DNA of 64,000 nucleotides from Ardenticatenaceae bacterium (GTDB taxonomy: Bacteria; Chloroflexota; Anaerolineae; Promineifilales; Promineifilaceae): assembly GCA_020634435.1 (NCBI GenBank), contig JACKBS010000017.1, forward strand, positions 98,680 through 162,679, read 5' to 3'. The notes under the pieces are model-generated. The model saw nothing but the letters and a program-made list of their open reading frames with translations. It made no database searches and was not told the DNA's origin. This document shows positions 51,334 through 60,667 of the stretch, one piece after another. The first letter of the stretch is position 1, and each line of letters starts with the position of its first letter. The translations under genes were made by a program, and so were the position numbers.

Positions 51334-53388
51334 TTATGGCTCGGTGCAGCCGCCGGGGAAGTAAATGTTGGGATCTACATATACATTCGCTGTTAGTTCT
51401 GTGTTCGTCACATCGTCGATGATGCGTAGCGATTGGTTGTAAGCCGAGCAGCGGCGGGAAATCACAAAGTGGTAGAATGGCCCTGGCCCGCGATAGGTTG
51501 TTGCCTGGCCACCCGGTAAATCGAAGACAAACACAGTGTACTCACCAGTCTGGTTGCTGCCTTCAATATACGGCTGAATGGTTAGCTGGCAGCGCCAATC
51601 GTCGCCAATGTACTCGCAGTTGCTGATCAGGCCAGGGGTCCAGGCCACTTTGCCAGCGACCGTGGCCGAAGTTGGCGTTGCTGCCGTGGTAGGCGTGGGT
51701 ACTGGTGTGTTGGTGGCGGGCAAGAAGGCGCGGAATTCAAATGTCACTGGTTCGCCAAAGACATGCCCGTCTTCATCAACCAGCTGCCAGGTGCTTTCAT
51801 AGGTGCCTGGTGCATTCGGTCCGCGCATCGAGGCTGTCAATGTAACTTCCTCACCCGGCGGCACCGATTGGCCCACAGGGATAGGATCGCCTTCATAGTC
51901 GAACGTCTCGCCTTCCACATATTCCCAGGTTAATTCTTCCGGCCAGGGACAGGTGCCACTGTTGCGCAGCGCCCAGGCGGCCGTAAAGGTGAACTGAGTG
52001 GTGATAGCGTTGCTCAAAAATCCATTTCGGGAGACAGAAACCAGCGTCACGCCGGGTTCGCAGTTAAGCAGGAATTGCGCCGTGGCGTTTTGGGTTGCCG
52101 TGGCGGTTGCCGTTGCTCGGGGGGTGCGCGACGGGGTTGGTGTGTCGGTGGTACTGGCATCGGCCGTCAAGTCAATAAGTGCCTGGGCCAAATTGGTCGC
52201 GGCAACGTCTGGTGCCTCGGTATTGGTTGGTTCCGGCGTATTTGTGGCCGCTGGTTCTTCGGTGTCAATGGCTTCCACAATGGCCGCTATCGTCGGCGTG
52301 GGATCGCTGCTGAAAGTGCCGTTGGCGGCCAGTACGCCGCCCACAATGGCCAGCAGTAGCACCGCGCCAATGACGGGGAAAAGCCAGGCGGGCCGTTTTT
52401 TCGTTTCGGTGGGGGAGGGTGTGGGGGCAGCAACGGCCGTTTCCGTCGCCGGCATCATCACTTCAGTTTTGGCAGGTGTGGGGTAGTCGATGTTGGGCGT
52501 GGGTGGGACCACGGGGGCCACGGGACGGCTAGACGTGGCCGTTAAATCGACGGCTCGCAAAGCGGCGGCCATCTCCCCGGCGGAGCTATAGCGCTCCTCT
52601 GGTGATTTAGCCATCGCCTTCATGATTACTTCTTGAAGACCCCAAGGAATGTCGGGAATGAGGCTGCTTGGTTCTGGTGTGGGTGAATTAACATGCTGCA
52701 TCACCACAGCCAGCGGCGTGTCGGCATCATAAGGCAAGCTGCCTGTCACCATTTGGAACAGCATCACGCCCAGCGAGTAAATGTCTACCCGATTGTCGCC
52801 CGATTTGCCCAGCGCTTGTTCTGGCGACATGTACGCTGGAGTGCCGATCAGCGCTCCGGTGGCTGTAAATGCCATCGACTGGTTGCCCATCAACTTCACA
52901 ATGCCAAAATCAGTCAGCACGGCGCGCCCGGTGTCTTCATTGAGCATGATGTTGGCGGGTTTGATGTCGCGGTGCACCATGTCGCGGCGATGCGCATAGG
53001 CCAGCGCGTCGGCGATTTCGGCAATCATCTTCACGACATCTTTCAACGGCAGGCGTTCACCTTGCCGCGCCAGGCTCTCCAGACGCTCTTTGAGCGTTCC
53101 ACCCCGAATATATTCCATCACGAGGTAGTAGCTGTTGTCACCGTAAACATCAAAATCGTAGACGCCAACGATGTTGGGATGATTGAGGGACGCCATCGCT
53201 CGGGCTTCGCGCTGGAATCTGTTGAGAAAATCCTGATCGGCTACTAGAAAAGCGTGCATCAGTTTGATGGCTACAAAACGGTCCAGATTTTCCTGGTACC
53301 CTTTGTAGACTTCGGCCATTCCGCCGCTGCCCAACTTTTCTTTTATGACGTATTTGCCGATTTTCTTGCCGGTTAGTGTATCGCTCAT
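51334..53388 (-). CDS. Ser/Thr protein kinase with extracellular FW (Nbr1-like) domain
   Basis: 684 aa. The kinase domain (about 12-275) has LGSGGMAEVYKG, VAIKLMH, VHRDIKPANIML, LTDFGIVKL and YMSPEQALG: a canonical RD kinase. A linker, one membrane helix (about 340-360, PAWLFPVIGAVLLLAIVGGVLA), a Thr/Pro stretch, then an FW/Nbr1-like Ig-fold domain (about 440-560: AAWALRNSGTCPWPEELTW, GPNAPGTYESTWQL, FGEPVTFEF). The C-terminal ~110 residues contain two or three Cys and are unrecognised. It would sense an extracellular ligand and phosphorylate cytoplasmic targets. Confidence 0.88.
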   Translation of the reverse strand: MSDTLTGKKIGKYVIKEKLGSGGMAEVYKGYQENLDRFVAIKLMHAFLVADQDFLNRFQREARAMASLNHPNIVGVYDFDVYGDNSYYLVMEYIRGGTLKERLESLARQGERLPLKDVVKMIAEIADALAYAHRRDMVHRDIKPANIMLNEDTGRAVLTDFGIVKLMGNQSMAFTATGALIGTPAYMSPEQALGKSGDNRVDIYSLGVMLFQMVTGSLPYDADTPLAVVMQHVNSPTPEPSSLIPDIPWGLQEVIMKAMAKSPEERYSSAGEMAAALRAVDLTATSSRPVAPVVPPTPNIDYPTPAKTEVMMPATETAVAAPTPSPTETKKRPAWLFPVIGAVLLLAIVGGVLAANGTFSSDPTPTIAAIVEAIDTEEPAATNTPEPTNTEAPDVAATNLAQALIDLTADASTTDTPTPSRTPRATATATATQNATAQFLLNCEPGVTLVSVSRNGFLSNAITTQFTFTAAWALRNSGTCPWPEELTWEYVEGETFDYEGDPIPVGQSVPPGEEVTLTASMRGPNAPGTYESTWQLVDEDGHVFGEPVTFEFRAFLPATNTPVPTPTTAATPTSATVAGKVAWTPGLISNCEYIGDDWRCQLTIQPYIEGSNQTGEYTVFVFDLPGGQATTYRGPGPFYHFVISRRCSAYNQSLRIIDDVTNTELTANVYVDPNIYFPGGCTEP

Positions 53389-53563
53389 AGTGTTGACTGC
53401 TTACCGGGAGCTGTTGCTGTTAGCTGCTCCCAGAGAAGATCATTTGTTATGAAAAGTATACCCATTTTTGACATTACTGAAAATGGTATCGTAGCGGCTC
53501 TGGATTGATATAAACCGCGACACCATTTTGGTGCTGATTTGTTAAAAATACTGCGGCTCGTCC

Positions 53564-54271
53564 TCAAAGCGGCAGTTCGTTGCGGAAACGATGGAAGGCA
53601 TCCGGGCGAAGAAACAGGAAGATTAGCGTCCCCGCAAAAAAGCCGCCGAGATGTGCCCAGTGCGCAATGTTGGAATCTACGTTGCGCAGTAAGACATCCA
53701 GGGCATTGGGGATTTCTTTCAGGAAAAAGAAAAGAATGACCCAGTAGGCCCGAATAGGAATGCGAGCAAAGCCAAATCCCCAAAATAACAGCACTTTGAT
53801 TTTGCCGCCGGGGAATAAAATCAAGTAGGCGGCCATGATGCCATACACCGCGCCGCTGGCACCTATGCCCGGAATGCTTTCGGTGGAGCGGCTCATGATG
53901 CTGATGATGTCTGCCACAACGCCACAGGTAAGGTAGAAGGCGAGAAAGCGCCAGTGACCACACGCATCTTCTACCCGTTGGGCAAAGGCCCAGAGGGCCA
54001 ACATGTTGCCTGCCAGGTGAAAAATGCCGCCTGTCTGATCATAGTGCATGAAGGTGGAGGTTATTGAGGTTAATGCGCCACCGCCTACCTGATCCATCAC
54101 AAAGGCAGGCACGCTGCCTAATAAGTAGATGGATTTGTAATAAAGGTCCTGGTTGAACTCCAGCAGCATAACTTGGGCAATGAGGGCCATCATGTTCAGC
54201 AAAATGATGAACATGGTCATGAAGGGAAAGCTGGTGTACCGGTTGGGCTGGAGGTCTGTAAGGGGGATCAT
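53564..54271 (-). CDS. Rhomboid-family intramembrane serine protease 2
   Basis: 235 aa with six or seven helices. Motifs are TSTFMH, HLAGNMLALWAFA, GIGASGAVYG with catalytic Ser and AHWAHLGGFFAG with catalytic His. It is more typical than the rhomboid at 11636. Its ATG overlaps the stop of the TPR gene (ATGA-type overlap, 54268-54271), showing translational coupling. Confidence 0.9.
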   Translation of the reverse strand: MIPLTDLQPNRYTSFPFMTMFIILLNMMALIAQVMLLEFNQDLYYKSIYLLGSVPAFVMDQVGGGALTSITSTFMHYDQTGGIFHLAGNMLALWAFAQRVEDACGHWRFLAFYLTCGVVADIISIMSRSTESIPGIGASGAVYGIMAAYLILFPGGKIKVLLFWGFGFARIPIRAYWVILFFFLKEIPNALDVLLRNVDSNIAHWAHLGGFFAGTLIFLFLRPDAFHRFRNELPL

Positions 54272-55323
54272 GGTAGGTTGTTCAGGTCCAGATTGAAGGC
54301 CAGCAGGCGGCTAATGGCCAGCAGTAGTAGCAGCAGGATGGGCAGGGCAACGCAGGCAATGGCGATAAGGCGCAGTGAAATATTTTTAGAGGCAGATACG
54401 GCCGTTCCTCGCCACCGCTCTAGCCAGGGATGTTCTGGATAATAAGTCAGGCCGCCCCACAACAGAAGCCCGACAATAAACACAAAATTGCCTGTGCACA
54501 AGACAGGTGAAACCTGCAACGGTTTCAGACCAGACTGCACCAGGACAAGCAAGGTGTAGAGCAGCATTGGCCCGGCGGCCAGCCGCACCACCGTGGCGGC
54601 GGGACTGGTGTATTTAATATTCCCCAGACGGACTTGCTCTGATACATGCGTCAGGTGCTTTTTCGCCAACAGCCGATCGGCGTTGCTGGACGATACGAGG
54701 GCTCGTTTGTAGTAATATTCGGACTTTTCCCACTGTTCCAGCCGTTCATAAATGCGGCCAAGCGCTAGTGAATCTTTGACGGTGGGCGTGATTTGGTCCA
54801 GCACCATAGGTGCTTCTGGATGCTGACGGTTCAGGCGCAGGACATGATCCAGGGCGATGAGCTGGTTGGATTGTGTGTCGGCATATTTCACCATGAGCCA
54901 CCAACCAGCTTCGTGGTTGGCGTAACGGCGCAAAAAGCCTGCCAATTGTTCGCGTCCGGCCTGCATCTGGCCGTTGGTCAGCTCCTGCTGAATTTCGGCA
55001 AATTCAACTTCTTCAATGGTGGCCACCACGCTGAATCCGTTGGTGGCAAAGTGTTCCGCCGCTGGTTGGCGGGCTGCTTCATATTTTGCGCGCAGTTTGC
55101 TGAGTCGGGCTTGGGTTTGGGGGCGGTGGGGATTGATGGTGAGGGCGTTTTCCAGGGCAATGATTTTGTCTTCAGGCTCTTCAACCAGTTCGCTGAGCCA
55201 GAGCCAGGCCAGTTCATGTTTTGGCTCTAATTCCACCAGTTCCAGCAGCAGGTTGCGTGCCTGGGTTCGTTCACCAGCTTTGGCTTGTTTTACGGCCGTT
55301 TCAAACAGTTCAGTCCGATTCAT
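54268..55323 (-). CDS. TPR-like protein with C-terminal membrane helices
   Basis: 351 aa. Residues 1-210 are helical and TPR-like (AVKQAKAGERTQARNLLLELVELEP; LGRIYERLEQWEKSEYYYKRAL). Three membrane helices follow at about 240-262, 270-292 and 318-342. The cytoplasmic TPR face probably docks a partner at the membrane; the coupled rhomboid protease is the obvious candidate. No enzyme motif seen. Confidence 0.72.
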   Translation of the reverse strand: MNRTELFETAVKQAKAGERTQARNLLLELVELEPKHELAWLWLSELVEEPEDKIIALENALTINPHRPQTQARLSKLRAKYEAARQPAAEHFATNGFSVVATIEEVEFAEIQQELTNGQMQAGREQLAGFLRRYANHEAGWWLMVKYADTQSNQLIALDHVLRLNRQHPEAPMVLDQITPTVKDSLALGRIYERLEQWEKSEYYYKRALVSSSNADRLLAKKHLTHVSEQVRLGNIKYTSPAATVVRLAAGPMLLYTLLVLVQSGLKPLQVSPVLCTGNFVFIVGLLLWGGLTYYPEHPWLERWRGTAVSASKNISLRLIAIACVALPILLLLLLAISRLLAFNLDLNNLP

Positions 55324-55358
55324 AAAGGTGCCACTTGAGAGATTTGCACCCTCAAAGT

Positions 55359-56600
55359 TTACTTTTCTGGCTTGCTTTCTGCCTTGCGTTTGGGCAGCAG
55401 CGCCTGGCCCTTCTTAATGAGCTTGGCTGATGGTGACTCCTCCGCCCCGCGCTCTGGATGAGGAAAGGGTGGTTGGTCGAACATTTTGCGCCAGGCGTAA
55501 ATGCTGAGCAGCTTCAGCGTGGCCACCACTGGTGCGGCCAAAATGGCACCCAAAATCCCGGCCAAACTGCTGCCCATAAACACGCCGATGATCACAATCA
55601 GCGGGTGTAAATCGAGCGACTCGCCCACGATGCGCGGAACCAGGAAATTATTTTCTAACTGCTGCACAAGTAGCATATAAATCAAGACAACGCCAGCATA
55701 CTGCCAGTTGGCCATCTGCCATAAGGTTTCCGGTTGAAACAGGGCCACGATGATGGCGGCACCCGCGCCAATGATAGGCCCCAAAACTGGTATAAATTCT
55801 AACAATCCAGACAGCAACCCCAGGGCTAGCGAGTTTTGCACACCCAAAATGGCCAGACCAATCCAGACCACAAAAAAGATAACCAGCCCCAAGATCACCT
55901 GCCCGCGTAAATAGGCGCTCCAAATACGGCCGAATTCCCGCAAAAGCCGTTCAACATCGCTGCGGTAGCCGGGCATTTGGGCCATTCTAGCCAGGTGCTG
56001 CCCCAGCATAGGTATCTCGATGGCCAGGTAGATGGAAATGACAAAGATGAAAAATAGGTTGCCCAGCGTGGCAATAGTGGCCGTGGCCACATTCGTTACC
56101 AATTGGCCGCCTTGCGTCAGCGCTGGCTCGATATAGCCAATGAGTTGTTCCTGAATGACGGAGATATTGATCAGGGTTGGGTCTAGAGAAAATGGGCCAA
56201 ATCGAAACGGATCGGTGCGCGCCGTGAACTCTTCAAAAAGCTGGGTGAGGTTGGCAATGAAGGTGGGCGTCTGGTCAATCAGCGACGAGATTTGCTCGTA
56301 GGCGGCAAACCCTAAGGCCACAAACCCGCCGATGACGACGATGGCCAGTAGCAAATAGGCAATCAAAATGCCCGTGCTGCGCTTGAACCGGGTGCGCTTG
56401 TCAATCTGAACGATCAGAGGATTCAGAATGTAGGCCAGGATAGCAGCGATGACAATTTGGGAGATGAGTGATTGGAAGCGGTAGGTGAGCCAGAGCACCA
56501 GCAGCAGCGTGCCCACGGTCACAATTATTTTGGTGCTGCGCGACCAGTTGGGTGATTCGTGTAGAACTGGTTCGGTTGTTGGCTCGGGTTCGTTTGTCAT
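55359..56600 (-). CDS. AI-2E family transporter (PerM/UPF0118)
   Basis: 413 aa with about eight helices. The family pattern is visible: two N-terminal helices (IVTVGTLLLVLWLTYR, IAAILAYILNPLI), a large soluble loop (about 110-200, LTQLFEEFTARTDP), then helices with GLLEFIPVLGPIIGAG and the LVPRIVGESLDLHPLIVI segment. Members export small molecules or Na+ (TqsA, PerM). Substrate unknown. AGGAG precedes the ATG. Confidence 0.9.
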   Translation of the reverse strand: MTNEPEPTTEPVLHESPNWSRSTKIIVTVGTLLLVLWLTYRFQSLISQIVIAAILAYILNPLIVQIDKRTRFKRSTGILIAYLLLAIVVIGGFVALGFAAYEQISSLIDQTPTFIANLTQLFEEFTARTDPFRFGPFSLDPTLINISVIQEQLIGYIEPALTQGGQLVTNVATATIATLGNLFFIFVISIYLAIEIPMLGQHLARMAQMPGYRSDVERLLREFGRIWSAYLRGQVILGLVIFFVVWIGLAILGVQNSLALGLLSGLLEFIPVLGPIIGAGAAIIVALFQPETLWQMANWQYAGVVLIYMLLVQQLENNFLVPRIVGESLDLHPLIVIIGVFMGSSLAGILGAILAAPVVATLKLLSIYAWRKMFDQPPFPHPERGAEESPSAKLIKKGQALLPKRKAESKPEK

Positions 56601-56762
56601 GCCTGTCTCCTGCTGAATAAGTATGAGAGTATCACACGCTTTGTTACTACGTCAATTTTTAGAACACGTTTCAAGCAACGGCCGTATTGCCAAAAATCAC
56701 CAAGAATTACGGCCGTTTCGCACCCTGCCATTGGCGGCAATCGTGATATGATAGCGACGCCT

Positions 56763-56779
56763 TGTGCCGAACCGGCACA
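56763..56779. repeat. Short hairpin TGTGCCG/CGGCACA in the tdh leader
   Basis: A 7-bp perfect stem with a 3-nt loop, followed by a second possible hairpin GTTGGGCC/GGCCTAAC at about 56798-56817. It lies in the spacer before the threonine dehydrogenase gene. A leader RNA is possible but no known class is recognised. Confidence 0.45.
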
Positions 56780-56835
56780 GGAACCTACTGAACCTGTTGG
56801 GCCAAACGGCCTAACCCACTTTACATGAGGAATTT

Positions 56836-57846
56836 ATGCGCAAGAAGGCAATTTTGATTACCGGCGCGGCCGGAGAAATTGGGCAGGCGTTAATTGAAAA
56901 CCTGTCGGCCAGCGGCGACTACACGCTGTTGACGATTGATTTGCACCCATTGCCAGAAGAATTAAACGGCCGTTCCGACCACATGATTGGCGATATTCTG
57001 GATCAAAAACTGTTTGCCCGGCTCGTTACGGAATATGAGTTTGATTCCATCTTTCATTTGGCAGCGCTGCTCTCTACCCGCAGCGAATTTTCCCCTGAGC
57101 TGGCCCACCAGGTGAACGTCAATGGCACCCTGAATTTGCTGCAATTGGCCGCCGATCAATCCCAACAGCGCGGCAAGCCGGTGCGTTTCATGTTCCCCAG
57201 CTCGATTGCTGTTTACGGTTTGCCTGATTTGCCGACCAAGCAGCGCGATTTTTACGTGCGCGAATGGGACTGGAACAACCCCACTACCATGTATGGCTGC
57301 AATAAGCTGTACTGCGAACAATTGGGCAGCTACTACAGCCACAATTATCAACAACTGGCTGAAACCACGCCGGTCATGCTGGACTTTCGCAGCCTGCGCT
57401 TTCCGGGGTTGATTAGTGCCTTCACGGTGCCCTCCGGGGGCACCAGCGATTATGGCCCGGAAATGCTCCATGCGGCGGCCAAAGGTGTGCCTTACCAATG
57501 TTTTGTCCGCGAAGACAGCACCATCCCTTTCATGGCTATGCCTGATGCGATCACCTCGCTGCTGCATTTGTGGCAAGCACCGCGTGAAGCGCTGAGCCGT
57601 GCCGTGTATAACGTGACCAGCTTTAGCCTTTCCGCCGAGGAATTTCACGCCGAGGTGCAACGCACGTTTCCTGAAGCTAAAATTACCTTTGCGCCAGATT
57701 TGAACCGCCAGGGAATCGTAGACAGCTGGCCTGCGGGTCTGAATGACAAGCAGGCGCGACGCGACTGGGGTTGGCAGCCCGCCTACGATGTGTCCCGCGC
57801 TTTTGAAGAATACCTGGTGCCCAACATTCGCCAGCGCTACCACTAA
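56836..57846 (+). CDS. L-threonine 3-dehydrogenase, SDR type
   Basis: 336 aa. NAD-binding GAAGEIGQ (11-18). SDR catalytic Ser/Tyr/Lys are visible in FPSSIAVYG and TMYGCNKLYCE. The long conserved block RSLRFPGLISAF, GGTSDYGPEM, CFVREDSTIPFMAMPDAI is specific to short-chain threonine dehydrogenases, not to GalE. It oxidises L-threonine to 2-amino-3-ketobutyrate. GAGGA precedes the ATG. KBL ligase is not adjacent. The next gene begins 18 bp downstream. Confidence 0.9.
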   Translation: MRKKAILITGAAGEIGQALIENLSASGDYTLLTIDLHPLPEELNGRSDHMIGDILDQKLFARLVTEYEFDSIFHLAALLSTRSEFSPELAHQVNVNGTLNLLQLAADQSQQRGKPVRFMFPSSIAVYGLPDLPTKQRDFYVREWDWNNPTTMYGCNKLYCEQLGSYYSHNYQQLAETTPVMLDFRSLRFPGLISAFTVPSGGTSDYGPEMLHAAAKGVPYQCFVREDSTIPFMAMPDAITSLLHLWQAPREALSRAVYNVTSFSLSAEEFHAEVQRTFPEAKITFAPDLNRQGIVDSWPAGLNDKQARRDWGWQPAYDVSRAFEEYLVPNIRQRYH

Positions 57847-57852
57847 CGGTTG

Positions 57853-57858
57853 TATAAT
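57853..57858 (+). promoter_or_regulatory. Candidate -10 box for a leaderless transcript
   Basis: TATAAT lies six bases before the ATG at 57865, and there is no Shine-Dalgarno. Transcription starting about six or seven bases downstream of the box would begin at or next to the start codon. Confidence 0.45.
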
Positions 57859-57864
57859 CGCGCC

Positions 57865-58974
57865 ATGCACATTGGAATTGACGTTCGCCTGCCGTTTTAC
57901 CAAATGGGGGGCATCAGCCAATATATTTTGCACTTGCTGCCTGCGCTGGCCGAACTGGATAGCCAAAATCGGTACTCGCTGTTTCACTTGGGGCGAGACG
58001 GCCGTTCCTACACCCCATCTGCATCCAACTTCCAGCGCCAAAACGTGCTTACCCCCTGCCACCACAGGTTGGAGCGCTGGGCGCTGGGGGTGGAACTATT
58101 GCCATACCGTCTGGACGTGCTGCACAGCCCGGACTTCATTCCGCCGCAGTGGGGTGGTTGTCGTAAAGTGATCACCGTGCATGATCTGAACTTCATCTTT
58201 TACCCGCAGTTCCTCACGCACGGTAGCATGGCGTATTACGCGAACCAGATTGAGCGAGCAGTGCAAACGGCCGCTCACATTTCGGCAGACAGCCATGCCA
58301 CGCGGCACGATTTAATCGAACAGCTGCGTGTACCGCCGGAGAAGATTACGACGGTGCATTTGGCGGCCAATCCGCTTTACGAACGGGTGTATGAGGAAAC
58401 GGCCGTAACCACTACCCTGCAAAAATACAACCTGCCACGCGGCTTTATCCTGTTTGTGGGCACCCTGGAACCGCGCAAAAATCTGCCCTTTCTGATCCGC
58501 GCCTACGATGATTTGCTCAAGCAGGGCGAGGTTGACGTGCCGCTGATTTTGGTGGGCGGTAAAGGCTGGTTGAATGAAGAAGTGTTCACTACGATTGATG
58601 AGTTGAGTCTGCACGACAAGGTGCGCCATCTAACGGGCATTTTTGACGAGGAGCTGGCTCACTTTTACCACGGCGCTGGCGTGTTGGTGACACCCTCGCA
58701 CTACGAAGGGTTTGGCCTGCCCGCGCTGGAGGCGATGCACTGCGGCTGTCCGGTCATCGTCAGCAACCGCGGGTCGCTGCCGGAGGTGGCAGGCGAAGCC
58801 GGCTTGCAGCTGCCGCTCGATGACGAGGCTGTCTGGACCGACGCCCTGCGCCGCGTCCTTACCGATTCTGCCTTGCGCCAAAAGATGATTGCGCGCGGAC
58901 ATGGCCAGGCAAAAACGTTCACCTGGCAAAACGCGGCCCAAATGACGCTGCAAATTTACGAATCTGTTTTATAA
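57865..58974 (+). CDS. GT4-family glycosyltransferase 1
   Basis: 369 aa from the ATG at 57865; an upstream TTG (57850) is rejected. GT-B fold with the N-terminal GIDVRLPFYQMGGISQY, a middle ITVHDLNFIFYP and the nucleotide-sugar-binding half with LFVGTLEPRKNL, LVGGKGW and SHYEGFGLPALEAMHCGCPVIVSNRGSLPEV. This is the mannosyltransferase-like GT4 group used in glycan and polysaccharide synthesis. A second GT4 gene follows after a repeat. Confidence 0.92.
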   Translation: MHIGIDVRLPFYQMGGISQYILHLLPALAELDSQNRYSLFHLGRDGRSYTPSASNFQRQNVLTPCHHRLERWALGVELLPYRLDVLHSPDFIPPQWGGCRKVITVHDLNFIFYPQFLTHGSMAYYANQIERAVQTAAHISADSHATRHDLIEQLRVPPEKITTVHLAANPLYERVYEETAVTTTLQKYNLPRGFILFVGTLEPRKNLPFLIRAYDDLLKQGEVDVPLILVGGKGWLNEEVFTTIDELSLHDKVRHLTGIFDEELAHFYHGAGVLVTPSHYEGFGLPALEAMHCGCPVIVSNRGSLPEVAGEAGLQLPLDDEAVWTDALRRVLTDSALRQKMIARGHGQAKTFTWQNAAQMTLQIYESVL

Positions 58975-59041
58975 CCGCAGAGAACGCCGAGCGCGCGGAG
59001 TTTTTTTATTTTCTCTGCGTTCTCCGCGCTCTCCGCGGTAA
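58975..59041. repeat. Inverted repeat (CCGCAGAGAACG family)
   Basis: Left arm CCGCAGAGAACGCCGAGCGC and onward, right arm CTCTGCGTTCTCCGCGCTCT and onward, facing around TTTTTTTATT. Arms are largely complementary. It fills the spacer between the two glycosyltransferase genes. Confidence 0.7.
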
Positions 59042-59049
59042 AACTTCTT

Positions 59050-60267
59050 ATGAAAGTTTTACTGCTAACACCACAATTGCCATACCCACCGCATCAGGGG
59101 ACAAGCTTGCGCAATTTCCACATTATTCGTGGGCTGGCGCAGTCGTGTGAGGTGTCGCTGTTGAGTTTTTTAGAGCCAGGGCAATCGGTGGAGCCAGAGC
59201 AAATCGGGCCGCTGGTTGAGCTTTGCCAGCGAATCGAGACCGTACCCGTGCCGCAGCGCACGACCGGCAAGCGGTTGCAGCAATTGCTCATGACGCGCCG
59301 CCCGGACATGGCGCACCGGCTGTTTAGCCAGGCGTTTAACATCCGGCTGCTGCAAATGCTCCAGGCCGATGATTTTGATGTTGTGCAGATTGAGGGGATC
59401 GAGCTGGCGCGCTATTTGCCCGTGATTCGCCACGGCAGCCCACGCAGCAAGATTGTGTTTGATGATCACAATGCGGAAACTGAGCTGCAAAGGCGCAATT
59501 TTTTGACTGATTTGCGTCAGCCGCGACGCTGGGTGGCGGCGGCGTATTCGGCAGAGCAGGTACGGCGGTTGCGCAAGTTTGAACGGTGGGTGTGCCAGCA
59601 GGCGGATTGGGTAACGGCCGTTTCTCACCCCGACAAAGTTCAACTGGAAAAATTAACAGGCGGAATAACGCCCATCACCGTCATCCCCAATAGTTTGGAC
59701 GTGCAGCAGTTCCAGCTTGAAGCATCTGACGCGATTCCCAGCGATATTGTGTTTAGCGGCAAGATGGATTATCGGCCGAACGTGGATGCGGTGCTCTGGT
59801 TTGTCGATGAGGTGTGGCCGATTGTGCGACGGGAACGGCCGTCTACAACCTTCACCATTGTCGGGCAAAAACCACATGCGCGGCTGGATCGGTTAAAAAA
59901 CGAGCCGGGCATCACGCTGACCGGCTGGGTGGATCGGGTGGAGCCGTATTTGGCGGGGGCGAAGGTGTTTGTGCTGCCGTTTCGCGTAGGCAGCGGTACG
60001 CGGCTTAAGCTGATTGAGGCGATGGCAGCAGGCAAGGCGCTGGTGAGTACGGCCGTTGGCGCAGAAGGGTTTCCCGTTGAGCACGATCGTGAGTTATTGC
60101 TTGTGGATGAGGCGGAGGGGTTTGGAACGGCCGTTTTGCACCTGCTCAACCATCCCGAAGAGCGGCAGCGGCTGGGGCAAGCAGCCCAAGAGTTCGCCCA
60201 AAAGTACGATTGGCGGGTGGTGGTGCCAAAATTTATGGAAATTTACCACGAACTTTTGACTAGCTGA
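59050..60267 (+). CDS. GT4-family glycosyltransferase 2
   Basis: 405 aa. N-terminal LLLTPQLPYPPHQGTSLRNF and a donor-side half with DIVFSGKMDYRPNVDAVLWFV, TIVGQKP, VLPFRVGSGTRLKLIEAMAAGKALVST, and GAEGF. It resembles the group that acts in sugar transfer for exopolysaccharide. Together with the upstream GT it probably builds a cell-surface glycan; no polymerase or flippase is in the window. No Shine-Dalgarno. Its end overlaps the convergent toxin gene by 8 bp. Confidence 0.91.
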   Translation: MKVLLLTPQLPYPPHQGTSLRNFHIIRGLAQSCEVSLLSFLEPGQSVEPEQIGPLVELCQRIETVPVPQRTTGKRLQQLLMTRRPDMAHRLFSQAFNIRLLQMLQADDFDVVQIEGIELARYLPVIRHGSPRSKIVFDDHNAETELQRRNFLTDLRQPRRWVAAAYSAEQVRRLRKFERWVCQQADWVTAVSHPDKVQLEKLTGGITPITVIPNSLDVQQFQLEASDAIPSDIVFSGKMDYRPNVDAVLWFVDEVWPIVRRERPSTTFTIVGQKPHARLDRLKNEPGITLTGWVDRVEPYLAGAKVFVLPFRVGSGTRLKLIEAMAAGKALVSTAVGAEGFPVEHDRELLLVDEAEGFGTAVLHLLNHPEERQRLGQAAQEFAQKYDWRVVVPKFMEIYHELLTS

Positions 60268-60667
60268 TTCCATCCATTGGGGAACTTACCCACACGTTTG
60301 TCACTGTTTTGGCCTTTGCGAGAAGTTTCTCATCAAAAGTAGAAAATTGTTGGCCTTGTTCTACCGCTGCCAAGTGCAAACTATCCGCAAAATCCAGCCC
60401 TGCCTGTGACCATTCCATTGCCTGTCGCACCCGATTGGGCTCAGAAAGCGTTACATTGGGTAGGCCAAAAAGCATGTTGAAGGCTGTAAAAATAGCCAGT
60501 TTATCAAATTTATAGGCATACCGCAGAACCCACTCCGTTTCCAGGACAATTGTTGTGGGGATGAGGATACTTTCCCTGGCGAAGACAGCTTTAGCCCATT
60601 CAAACTGTGCTGGATCATCTTGTGTCAGGAGGCGCACAAGCAGGTTTGTATCAGGAATGAGCATCAT
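60260..60667 (-). CDS. VapC-like PIN-domain toxin
   Basis: 135 aa from the ATG at 60667 (a second ATG is at 60664). PIN-domain acidic residues are in IPDTNLLVRLL, VLETEWVLRY, LDFADSLHLA and FSTFDEKL. VapC toxins are Mg2+-dependent ribonucleases cutting tRNA or rRNA. The start overlaps the antitoxin's end by about 17 bp, which is normal for this module. A longer N-terminus in the same frame belongs to the antitoxin region and is rejected. Confidence 0.9.
   Translation of the reverse strand: MMLIPDTNLLVRLLTQDDPAQFEWAKAVFARESILIPTTIVLETEWVLRYAYKFDKLAIFTAFNMLFGLPNVTLSEPNRVRQAMEWSQAGLDFADSLHLAAVEQGQQFSTFDEKLLAKAKTVTNVWVSSPMDGIS

Noticed and set aside
56601..56835. Riboswitch upstream of threonine dehydrogenase
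   Set aside because: Two small hairpins are visible but no conserved riboswitch core could be recognised.
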